Below, in pieces: positions 37,567 through 45,674 of a DNA stretch of 64,000 nt. The position numbers and the translations under genes were made by a program. Positions within the stretch are counted from its first letter, which is position 1. Each line of letters opens with the position of its first letter. The notes beneath the pieces were generated by a model. That model saw only the letters and a list, made by a program, of their open reading frames with translations. It did no database searches and had not been told where the DNA came from. The stretch spans positions 124,001 through 188,000 of the forward strand of contig CAYWEN010000016.1 of the NCBI GenBank assembly GCA_964457545.1. Direction: 5' to 3'. The DNA is from JAGGTJ01 sp964457545 (GTDB lineage Bacteria > Desulfobacterota > DSM-4660 > Desulfatiglandales > Desulfatiglandaceae).

Positions 37567-38526
37567 ATGAAGATATCAAAAGAATATGTTATCCTTGCTG
37601 TTATAATAATTCTCCTTGCAGGGTATCTTGTTTTTAAAAAGGGCAACGGAACTCATTACAGATTGCCGGATCTGCCTGAGCTGCCGGTCTCTGACGTTAC
37701 TGAACTTACTGTGAAAAAAGGAGATGTAACTGTTGATCTGAAGAAAAAAGATAACAGATGGGTTATTATGCCGCAGATGTATCCTGCAGACAAAAACAAG
37801 GTTTCGGATATGCTCAATGCGGCAGGTTCACTGTCTCTTACAGCCCTTGTGTCAGACAGGGGAGATGATCCTGTTTTTTCTCTTGACCCTGACAACAGGA
37901 TTCATGTGACAGTCCTGAAAAATGGCAAAGTTATTCGCTCCTTTTACATCGGCGGTGTAGCACCTTCATACCACCACACCTTTGTAAGGCTTAACAACAG
38001 CAAATATGTGTATCATGCAAAGGGAAATCTGAAAAGCGTGTTTGACACAACGGTTGATGATCTCAGAGACAAGACTGTTTTTGCCTTTAACATGTCAAAC
38101 ATAAAAGAGATCAAGATTGCAAAGGGAAAGGATGTAACAACCCTGCACCTGTCAAGGCAGAAAACAAACAGCAAAGAACATGAAAATCATAAAAAAAAGG
38201 ATATACAGGCTGTCAAAACCGGTCGAAGTGTGTATGTATGGAAAGACGACAGTAATGGAAAGACCGTTGACCGGAAAAAGGTAAAAAGGCTGCTTATGCA
38301 GTTGTCTGATCTGAAGTGCCGGTCATACATACAGGGCAAGGACAAAAAAGACTATTTGCATCCCATCTGCACCATAACCCTGAAAGGGGACAAGGAATAT
38401 ACCCTTTCCATCTTTGGTCCCACAGATAAAAAAGCATTCTTTTATCCTGCTGTAAGTTCTGAAAACCAATATCCATTTGTCCTGTCAAAGTATACGGCAG
38501 AGGAAATCATAAAAGGTCTGGATTAG
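37567..38526 (+). CDS. DUF4340 domain-containing protein
   Basis: 319 aa with an N-terminal membrane anchor ('VILAVIIILLAGYLVF', residues 8-23) and a periplasmic repeat-like domain ('TELTVKKGDVTVDLKKKDNRWVI'-type strand, 'VRLNNSKYVYHAKGN') matching DUF4340. This family regularly follows gldG-like genes in Deltaproteobacteria, cyanobacteria and spirochaetes, so it is probably the fourth component of the exporter. AAAGGAG precedes the ATG. Confidence 0.85.
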   Translation: MKISKEYVILAVIIILLAGYLVFKKGNGTHYRLPDLPELPVSDVTELTVKKGDVTVDLKKKDNRWVIMPQMYPADKNKVSDMLNAAGSLSLTALVSDRGDDPVFSLDPDNRIHVTVLKNGKVIRSFYIGGVAPSYHHTFVRLNNSKYVYHAKGNLKSVFDTTVDDLRDKTVFAFNMSNIKEIKIAKGKDVTTLHLSRQKTNSKEHENHKKKDIQAVKTGRSVYVWKDDSNGKTVDRKKVKRLLMQLSDLKCRSYIQGKDKKDYLHPICTITLKGDKEYTLSIFGPTDKKAFFYPAVSSENQYPFVLSKYTAEEIIKGLD

Positions 38527-38541
38527 TCCTCATCCATGATT

Positions 38542-38580
38542 AGTACTCATTCAGAAACAGATTCTGGTCACTATCCGGTT
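38542..38580 (+). repeat. Dispersed intergenic repeat copy
   Basis: AGTACTCATTCAGAAACAG, then ATTCTGGTCACTATCCGG, is the same pattern as the copies at 5766 and 21118 (AGTGYCCATCCGGAAACAG). It follows the DUF4340 stop by 16 bases. Confidence 0.5.
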
Positions 38581-38800
38581 TCAATCCAAAGATAAAATAT
38601 CTTTTTACAAGATCAAGGGAATCAAAGGTGCAAAACCGTACAGACCTCCTGCAGGGAATCCGCAGAGTGACACCAAGGCTGCGCAAAAAATATCCAATGG
38701 ATAAAAATCATGGCTATTTGCTGCTCAGAGCAGAGACCTGGAAACCGGGAAAAAGGCAGTGTGCAGCATATGCTCAAAGACCATATGCGCATAAAAAATC

Positions 38801-39565
38801 ATGATAGAAGTAATCATTATAGGTTCAGGAACAGGCGTCCCTTACATAAGGAGGGCAGGTCCTGCCGTTTGTATGAAGACAGGTGAACAGACATTGCTCA
38901 TAGACAGTGCAGCAGGAACATTGAGGCAGTTGTCTGTGGCAGGTATACCTTATGACAGTATTGATACCATACTGTATACACACATGCACCCGGATCATAC
39001 AGGAGAGTTTGTACCATTTGTCTTTGCCACACATTATCCGGGATATTTCAGGGTGTCTCCTGTCACTATCATTGCCTGTGAGGGGTTCGGGGAGTTCAGG
39101 GCAGGGTTGAGACATGCATTTGGAAAATGGGCAGAGCCAAAACCGGGTACAGTTGTCTTTAAAGAAATGCCGGCTGGAGTGGAATCAGCAATGCTGCTTC
39201 CTCCCCTTACTGTACGTAGCACCCCGGCTGTACATACACCGCAGAGTCTGTCATATCGTATTGAAACACCGGATGGGAAGTCAGTTGTCTTTTCCGGAGA
39301 CACCGATTTCTGTACTGCATTGACAGACCTTGCACAGGATGCAGACCTTTTGGTTTCTGAATGTTCTGCCCCTGAAGGTCTTAAAATCCCCGGACACCTT
39401 ACCCCTTCCGAGGCCGGCAGGATTGCGCAGGATGCAGGGGTAAAACGGCTGTTGCTCACCCATCTGTATCCCAACTGTGACAAACATGACCTTGTTACCC
39501 CGTGCAGCAAGGTTTACAATGGCCATATTATCGTAGCAGAAGACCTCATGCGCCTGGTCTTCTGA
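38801..39565 (+). CDS. Metallo-beta-lactamase-fold hydrolase (RNase Z/ElaC-like)
   Basis: 254 aa. It begins 'GSGTGVPYIRRAGP' as RNase Z-like enzymes do. It has the HxHxDH zinc motif in 'YTHMHPDHTGEF' (about residues 65-76), then 'FSGDTDFC' (metal Asp), 'VSECSAPEG' and a final 'LLLTHLYP' histidine. It lacks the clear exosite arm needed for tRNA 3' processing, so another phosphodiesterase or arylsulfatase-like role is possible. The start has a weak ribosome site. It converges with the Mo oxidoreductase. Confidence 0.82.
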   Translation: MIEVIIIGSGTGVPYIRRAGPAVCMKTGEQTLLIDSAAGTLRQLSVAGIPYDSIDTILYTHMHPDHTGEFVPFVFATHYPGYFRVSPVTIIACEGFGEFRAGLRHAFGKWAEPKPGTVVFKEMPAGVESAMLLPPLTVRSTPAVHTPQSLSYRIETPDGKSVVFSGDTDFCTALTDLAQDADLLVSECSAPEGLKIPGHLTPSEAGRIAQDAGVKRLLLTHLYPNCDKHDLVTPCSKVYNGHIIVAEDLMRLVF

Positions 39566-39603
39566 ATAATCCTGCAACAAATATCTCTATCTGTGGACAG
39601 ATG

Positions 39604-41691
39604 TCACTCCAAGACCCGCCTGTCCAAGGACTTTTTTATCCTGCAGGGAATACCTTTCAGATTTGGTGTGCCAAAGGCCTTTCCCAGTTTCTTTACAGAT
39701 GTAAGCATGTTAAAATTGGATGTTTTCCATCCCTCATCCCCTGATGATGCAAACCACCATCCATAAGATGCAGATACCACACCGTCTCTGATCTTTTCTG
39801 TAACCCTTGCAAATTGCCATATCCTGCCATTTGCTGTTTCAATGATGATTTTATCGCCATCCTTTATGCCATACATTGCGGCCGTAGCCGAATTGATTTC
39901 TACCTCTGGTCTTGGCGCAAATCTTCTTAAGCGTGTGAGCCAACGATAGGATGAATGCAGGTAATAGGGGCTTTTTGCACTGGTCAGAACAAGGGGAAAA
40001 GCCTTGTCCTGACCATATAAAGTTGTTGCCTGCGGCAATGAAGACATTCCAAGTCTGTCTGCATGGCTCAGACAGAGCTCAACCTTGCCGGATGGGGTTC
40101 TGAAGCCCTTTGACATATATTTTCTGAAAGCATCATCCCCCTTGAGATAACCTTTTTTGACAAATTCCCTGTAGGTCATCTTGGCTGGCTTCAGGATCTC
40201 ATCCAGCATACTGTTGTGGTCTTCAAACCATAGCTCTGACGGGGTCAGTCTTTTACCCAATTCATTGAGTATCTTGATGTCAGGCCAGCATTCCTGTGGC
40301 GGGTCAACTATCTTTGGCCGTGCCAGCACATATCCATGGCCAAGCCCCCAGTGTCCAATATCATCAAATTCAAACTGGGTGGCAGCAGGCAGGACAATAT
40401 CTGCAAGCATGACGGTTGGAGTCATAAATATATCTGAGACAGCAACAAAGTCCAGTTCTGATATTGCCTTGACTGTCCGCCGGCTGTCTGCATAACTGAT
40501 AACCGGATTAGCGCACTGGATATAGCATGCCCTGACAGGATAAGGTATTCCATCAAGAACAGCACTCCTGAAAAACGCCGAAGGGACTGTCATAAGTCCC
40601 GGCACAGTATTGTGGTAACAGTGGATCATCTCCTCCTTTTTTAATGGAATCAGATCTGTCCTTACAAATTTTCCAAGGCCAAGCACATGCGGCTCATTTG
40701 CCTGAACGTTGCCACCCGGTATATCCAAATTGCCGCATATGGCCATAAGAGATACAATTGCCCTGACCGTATCAAAATTGTTGGCATTCTGCTCTATGGG
40801 ATTTCCCCACTGGATGGCAGCAGGACTGGATATGGCATACCGCCTTGCTGCCTTGCGTATAAGGCTGGCTGACACACCGGTAATCTCTGATACAACCTCA
40901 GGACGGTACTGTCTGATATGTGCCGCAAGCTCATCAAAACCTGCTGTCCAGTTCTTTACAAATTCCCTGTCATACAGATTCTCCTCTATAATTACATTTA
41001 AAAATCCAAGGGCAAGGGCATTGTCTGTTCCGGGTATAATCTTCAGATGAATACTGGATCTGTCGGCCATTGCTGTACGTCTGGGGTCTATAACAATCAG
41101 ATCCGTTCCCCTTTTTATCTGACTTACCAGCAATCTTGATACCAGGCCTTCCTCATTGGTCGCAGTAATATTACTGCCCCACAGTATAATCACCTCGCTT
41201 GCGTAATGCAGATCTGCAACAGGGTAAAATCCGCATGTATGGAAACTGCCTATTTCACGGGGGGCATGACATACATCCTGAACAGCAACCACATTAGGTG
41301 AGCCAAAGATGTTTGACAGACGGATCATCACAAAATGTTCAATTCCCTTTGGCATTCCCTGGCAGAATGCAACTGATCTGGCTCCGTACTCCCTTTTTAT
41401 GCGATCAAGGTTTGAGGCTATTTCAGAAAGGGCCTCCTTCCATGTTATTCTTTTCCATTTACCCTCCCCCCTTTTGCCAACTCTCCTGAGCGGGTACAAG
41501 AGCCTGTCAGGATGATACAGCTTGTCTACCGAAGCCTTTGCCTTTATGCATGTATAACCTCTGTTCAGAGGCCCGTCAGGATCGCCCTTTATTTTTACAA
41601 TACGATTATCCCTGACACCTACAACAAGAGAACATCCACCATGATCCATGCGTGCACAGTGAGTCTTGATCCAACTGATATCATTTGCCAT
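39604..41691 (-). CDS. Molybdopterin-dependent oxidoreductase (DMSO reductase superfamily), atypical Fe-S site
   Basis: 695 aa, no Tat signal, so cytoplasmic. The N-terminal Fe-S region reads Cys12-x7-Cys20-x27-Cys48. The third-to-fourth spacing fits the family, but the expected second cysteine position is Asp16 ('CARMDHGGC'). The Mo ligand is probably the Cys in 'VQDVCHAPRE' (near residue 139). Cofactor-binding segments 'LWGSNITATNEE', 'IDPRRTA', 'GTDNALALG', 'QWGNPIEQN', 'NPVISYADS' and the C-terminal MGD domain are present. No Fe-S or membrane partner subunit is adjacent. The substrate cannot be assigned; it resembles thiosulfate/polysulfide reductase- and acetylene-hydratase-like catalytic subunits. 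Confidence 0.85.
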   Translation of the reverse strand: MANDISWIKTHCARMDHGGCSLVVGVRDNRIVKIKGDPDGPLNRGYTCIKAKASVDKLYHPDRLLYPLRRVGKRGEGKWKRITWKEALSEIASNLDRIKREYGARSVAFCQGMPKGIEHFVMIRLSNIFGSPNVVAVQDVCHAPREIGSFHTCGFYPVADLHYASEVIILWGSNITATNEEGLVSRLLVSQIKRGTDLIVIDPRRTAMADRSSIHLKIIPGTDNALALGFLNVIIEENLYDREFVKNWTAGFDELAAHIRQYRPEVVSEITGVSASLIRKAARRYAISSPAAIQWGNPIEQNANNFDTVRAIVSLMAICGNLDIPGGNVQANEPHVLGLGKFVRTDLIPLKKEEMIHCYHNTVPGLMTVPSAFFRSAVLDGIPYPVRACYIQCANPVISYADSRRTVKAISELDFVAVSDIFMTPTVMLADIVLPAATQFEFDDIGHWGLGHGYVLARPKIVDPPQECWPDIKILNELGKRLTPSELWFEDHNSMLDEILKPAKMTYREFVKKGYLKGDDAFRKYMSKGFRTPSGKVELCLSHADRLGMSSLPQATTLYGQDKAFPLVLTSAKSPYYLHSSYRWLTRLRRFAPRPEVEINSATAAMYGIKDGDKIIIETANGRIWQFARVTEKIRDGVVSASYGWWFASSGDEGWKTSNFNMLTSVKKLGKAFGTPNLKGIPCRIKKSLDRRVLE

Positions 41692-42244
41692 TGTTATGTG
41701 TCCCTGTTTAACGGCCCGTTAACAGACATGTTTTGTTTAACCGGCTACTATATGTAAAAGGCGTCTTTCCGGTCATGCTTTCAGGGAGTAAAAAGCAGTT
41801 AAAACCGTACAGCATCAAAAAGCTGATCTGTGGATAACACAAAATATATTGATTTTCACAAGCTGTTGGCTGTAAAATTTATATAACTTTATACAGATGC
41901 GTCTGTATCGCAGGCTACAGTGCCTTCACTGTTCGTTGTGGCTGGCAAAACAGACTCAATACCGGTCAGTTGTCTGCAATATAATCCGGGTTATGTTTTT
42001 TTGTAATCCGGCCAATACCCTTTTGTATGCTATGGTTCCTATGGGAAAACAGTCTTAATACCTGTCTCTGTCAAGGCAGACATAATACCATTACCGCCTG
42101 TCTTCTGCAAGATATGCATCAATCAACATATAGTACCATTCTGCATTGGCTGAACACTGTACTGCTGTCTGCATGTTTTGCATATCTGTTTGACTGCCTT
42201 GAAATTGAACAAAAAAACAGCCACTCACGGATGAACACAGAATC
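41692..42244. other. Intergenic region with a 15-bp palindrome
   Basis: 553 bp between divergent genes. TTAACGGCCCGTTAA at 41708-41722 is a perfect inverted repeat 17 bases upstream of the Mo oxidoreductase start, well placed for an operator or 5' RNA hairpin. Nothing else recognisable; short frames lack domains. Confidence 0.5.
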
Positions 42245-43039
42245 ATGCTTTATGCCAACAACAAGACAGCCCTGAAAAGGCGCTTGGATAAGCTTTATCA
42301 TATCTATAACAACAGAGAGTATATCCAGTATGACCCCTTAAGGTATATCTATTTGTTTAAGGACGAAAAAGAGAAGGAATTGATGGGGTTTATGGCATCT
42401 TCTCTTGCCTTTGGCAGGGTAACGCAGATATTCAGGGCAATAGACAGACTCCTCGAAATCATGGGAAAAAGCCCGCTTCAATATGTTATGGCACTGGGAA
42501 CAGAACCTGAGCCTGATCTTCTGTCTTTCAGATACAGATTCGTATCGGGTCAGGACATTCACATGTTTTTGCATATTACAAAAAGATTGATAGAAGATTA
42601 CGGTTCTATCGGTTTTTTTATGAAACATCACTACAACAGAGGCAATTTTCTCAAACTGGTTGATCTTGTCACAAGGCAGTATGCTGATATCAAATTTCTT
42701 GTCCCTGCATCCATGAAAACATCTGCCTGCAAAAGACTGTTTATGTATTTCAGGTGGATGGTAAGAAGGGATAATATTGATACTGGCCTATGGAGTTTCA
42801 TAGATCCGGCAGAACTTATTGTTCCTCTGGACACACACATATTTCAATCTGCCGTAAAACTCGGCCTTACATCAAAAAGGGCCCCATCCTTTGCAGTTGC
42901 AAGGGAGATAACGGAAAACCTGAAGGCTTTCTGTAAAAATGACCCTGTCCGGTACGACTGGGCAATTTCTCATGAAGGTATCATTCAAAACAACTTTGCA
43001 ACACATATAACCATGTCAGAAGACCAGGACATATCATAA
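42245..43039 (+). CDS. TIGR02757/DUF2400 family protein
   Basis: 264 aa. Matches the TIGR02757 pattern: 'DPLRYIYLFKDEKEKELMGFMASSLAFGRV' near residue 30-60, 'FRWMVRRDNIDTGLW' near 160 and 'LIVPLDTHIFQSAVKLGLTSKR' near 180. The family is widespread, of unknown function, and is thought to resemble helix-hairpin-helix/DNA glycosylase-like folds. It is 52 bp upstream of the MoeA fusion on the same strand, perhaps co-transcribed. Confidence 0.88.
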   Translation: MLYANNKTALKRRLDKLYHIYNNREYIQYDPLRYIYLFKDEKEKELMGFMASSLAFGRVTQIFRAIDRLLEIMGKSPLQYVMALGTEPEPDLLSFRYRFVSGQDIHMFLHITKRLIEDYGSIGFFMKHHYNRGNFLKLVDLVTRQYADIKFLVPASMKTSACKRLFMYFRWMVRRDNIDTGLWSFIDPAELIVPLDTHIFQSAVKLGLTSKRAPSFAVAREITENLKAFCKNDPVRYDWAISHEGIIQNNFATHITMSEDQDIS

Positions 43040-43091
43040 ATCATTAAGGAACGCCCGTCCGCAAATCAATGTCGGGCGCTGAGGAGCTACA

Positions 43092-45023
43092 ATGAAACGA
43101 CAGACATATCTGGCCATGAAACCGCTGGATGAGGCCAGGAAAATGTTTTTTTCAGCAGTTGGCACGGACAGACGTACACGGTCCGAAACAGTCAGAACAG
43201 AAGATTCTTTTGGGAGGGTAACTGCCGAACCTGTTTTTGCAAGAATTTCTTCTCCGTCATACCATGCCTCTGCAATGGACGGTATAGCAGTAAAGGCCGA
43301 AACCACTTACGGGGCCACTGAACGAAATCCAAAGGTGTTGACTATTGGCAAAGATGCTGTCTGGATAAACACCGGTGAACCCCTTCCTGACATATTTGAC
43401 TCTGTTATAATGGTGGAAAAGATCCATGTCATTGATAATGAACACCTGGAAATAAAGGCATCTTCCTATCCGTGGAACAACGTGCGAAAGGTAGGAGAGG
43501 ATATTGTTGCAACAGAGATGATTCTTCCCCAGAACCATATGCTGTCTCCATATGATATGGGCGCCCTTGTTGCGGCAGGGGTATACGATGTGAAGGTATG
43601 GCAGAAACCTCGTGTTGCCATTATCCCTTCCGGTTCAGAGCTGATAAGTTATCATGAGTTAAAACAGGGCATACCCCTGAAAAAAGGACAGATTATAGAG
43701 TTCAACTCTGTAATGATATCCGGGCTTGTCAGCGATGCAGGTGGAATTCCGCTTGTTCATGATATCGTCCCTGATGTTGTGGATGAAATACGCAAGACCG
43801 TATCCCGTGTATGCGAATCCGATGCGGATGTTGTAATCATAAATGCAGGATCCTCTGCAGGCAGCAGGGATTATACAATGCATGTAATAAAGGATCTCGG
43901 CACTCTTATTGCCCACGGTGTTGCCATAATGCCGGGCAAACCCACTGTCCTTGGAATGGTAAAGGGGAAGCCTGTTATTGGGCTGCCGGGTTATCCCGTG
44001 TCCGCAAGTATATCCTTTGAACATTTTGTAACGCCTCTGCTCTTTTCCCTACAGGGTTTAACCCCTCCTGAACGTGAAAAAATCAGGGTAAAGCCGACAC
44101 GTGATATTCCATCCAGGTTAGGTCTGGAGGAGTTTTTGCGGGTCAATATAGGCAGGGTAAACAATAATTACGTAGCCACGCCGCTTGCAAGGGCCGCAGG
44201 TTCTATAACTACCATGACAAGGGCAGAGGGCATTATCCGTGTGCCAATGCTTTCAGAAGGTATTTGCCGTGATGATGAAATCGATGCAGAGCTTCTTGTC
44301 AGCAGAAAAGAACTTGAAAACACCCTTGTGGTTATTGGCAGCCACGACATTACCATAGACATACTTGCAGATGAGATAAGGAGCCAGGGCAACAACATAA
44401 GGGTTTCTTCGGCAAATGTGGGAAGCCTGGGCGGAATTATGGCTATCAGAAAAGGGACCTGCCATATGGCAGGGAGTCATCTTCTGGATCCGTCAACAGG
44501 AAAATACAATATTTCCTATGTCAAAAGGTATCTAAAAGGAATGAAAATCTGTCTGTTTCATCTTGTCCTCAGAGATCAGGGATTGATAGTCCAAAAAGGA
44601 AATCCAAAAGGTATACAAGGCATAGAGGACCTGAAAAGGGAAGACATCAGTTTCATAAATCGTCAGGCGGGGTCCGGCACACGCGTACTGCTTGACTACA
44701 AACTTGAACAGGCAGGTATTTCCCCTGACTCCATAAGGGGCTATGACTGCGAAGAATTTACGCACATGGCGGTTGCAGCAGGTGTATTAACAGGCTCTTT
44801 TGACTGCGGAATGGGTATATATGCAGCAGCAAAGGCCCTTGATCTTGACTTTGTGCCTATTGTAAGAGAGCAATATGATCTGATTATCCCCTCTTCTTCA
44901 ATAAATGAACCACACATACAAACGGCCTTTGAAACAATCAGATCAGAGAAATTCAGGAATCGTATTAAAATGCTTGGCGGCTATGATCCTTCTTTGAGCG
45001 GAGAGTTATGGAAAGAGCTGTAA
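43092..45023 (+). CDS. moeA: Molybdopterin molybdotransferase MoeA fused to a periplasmic-binding-like domain
   Basis: 643 aa. Residues 1 to about 410 are MoeA, which inserts molybdate into adenylylated molybdopterin ('SAMDGIAVKAETT', 'IPSGSELI', 'NAGSSAGSRDYTM', 'GVAIMPGKPTVLG'). The last about 220 residues form a PBP-like domain (PF12727 type: 'VVIGSHDITIDIL', 'SANVGSLGGIMAIRKG', 'INRQAGSGTRVLLDYKL'), thought to sense or deliver molybdate. GAGGAG precedes the ATG. With the Mo oxidoreductase nearby and fdhD at 60.5 kb, it shows an active molybdoenzyme economy. Confidence 0.92.
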   Translation: MKRQTYLAMKPLDEARKMFFSAVGTDRRTRSETVRTEDSFGRVTAEPVFARISSPSYHASAMDGIAVKAETTYGATERNPKVLTIGKDAVWINTGEPLPDIFDSVIMVEKIHVIDNEHLEIKASSYPWNNVRKVGEDIVATEMILPQNHMLSPYDMGALVAAGVYDVKVWQKPRVAIIPSGSELISYHELKQGIPLKKGQIIEFNSVMISGLVSDAGGIPLVHDIVPDVVDEIRKTVSRVCESDADVVIINAGSSAGSRDYTMHVIKDLGTLIAHGVAIMPGKPTVLGMVKGKPVIGLPGYPVSASISFEHFVTPLLFSLQGLTPPEREKIRVKPTRDIPSRLGLEEFLRVNIGRVNNNYVATPLARAAGSITTMTRAEGIIRVPMLSEGICRDDEIDAELLVSRKELENTLVVIGSHDITIDILADEIRSQGNNIRVSSANVGSLGGIMAIRKGTCHMAGSHLLDPSTGKYNISYVKRYLKGMKICLFHLVLRDQGLIVQKGNPKGIQGIEDLKREDISFINRQAGSGTRVLLDYKLEQAGISPDSIRGYDCEEFTHMAVAAGVLTGSFDCGMGIYAAAKALDLDFVPIVREQYDLIIPSSSINEPHIQTAFETIRSEKFRNRIKMLGGYDPSLSGELWKEL

Positions 45024-45466
45024 GCTCTTATGGCGTTCATTTACAAATGGACATCCCTGATCAATATTGATCAGAATCAAGATCAAACCACACATTGCAT
45101 ATATGAATAAAATAAACCTCAGAAATATAAACCACCCCTAATTAACATGGGACGTTCTACAACCGGAAAGCACCTGCATCACTCCTTGACCATAATCTTA
45201 ATGATTGTCACAAGGCATACATCAGATTCAATACAGTGTACTGGAAAACTCATGATCTCTCTGGCTGTCAACCCCCAAACTGGTTTATGTTATACTTCCG
45301 ACCTCCTCCTCAAGATTAAAGGTGAAGAAGTGCAGCTAAAAAATGCCGGTTTTGAATAGCACAGTATATCAAACACAAAGGCTATAAACCTGTTGGCCGG
45401 CCTGTCCGGTCTATAATAATACTTGCTGTTCGCCTGGGGCCTTGTCTTTAAAATATCAGACCAACG
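45024..45466. other. Intergenic region after moeA
   Basis: About 440 bp before the MITE at 45467. It contains short frames (for example 70 codons on the plus strand from 45147) with no recognisable domain and no ribosome site. ATCAATATTGATC (near 45060) is a small palindrome. Nothing else supported. Confidence 0.4.
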
Positions 45467-45552
45467 GTAATAGTTCAATAAATAGGGGCAGGAGGATTTT
45501 TTTCTGCTCCGGTAGTACGTTCGCTGTTATCCCCCTGTTATTGAGCTGATAC
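45467..45552. mobile_element. Inverted-repeat MITE-like element, short copy (86 bp)
   Basis: Left end GTAATAGTTCAATAA, right end complement of GTATCAGCTCAATAA, so it lies in the opposite orientation to the 22743 copy. Flanks GACCAACG (45459-45466) and GACTAACG (45553-45560) match at 7 of 8 positions, a target duplication with one later change. Interior AGGGGCAGGAGGATT and the TACGTTCGCTGTTATCCCCC arm match the other copies. It lies 94 bp before the rloC cassette. Confidence 0.85.
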
Positions 45553-45674
45553 GACTAACGGCCTTTGCAACCCCGTCACCGGTATTTATGTGGAATAATC
45601 TTGAACCATTATTTCCTGTGCTGTTAATTGCATATCATTCTCTTTGTTATGTGTAAAAAAGGACTGCTCGTTTT

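Noticed and set aside
45147..45359. 70-codon plus-strand frame after moeA
   Set aside because: No ribosome site or recognisable motif; composition does not distinguish it from non-coding sequence.
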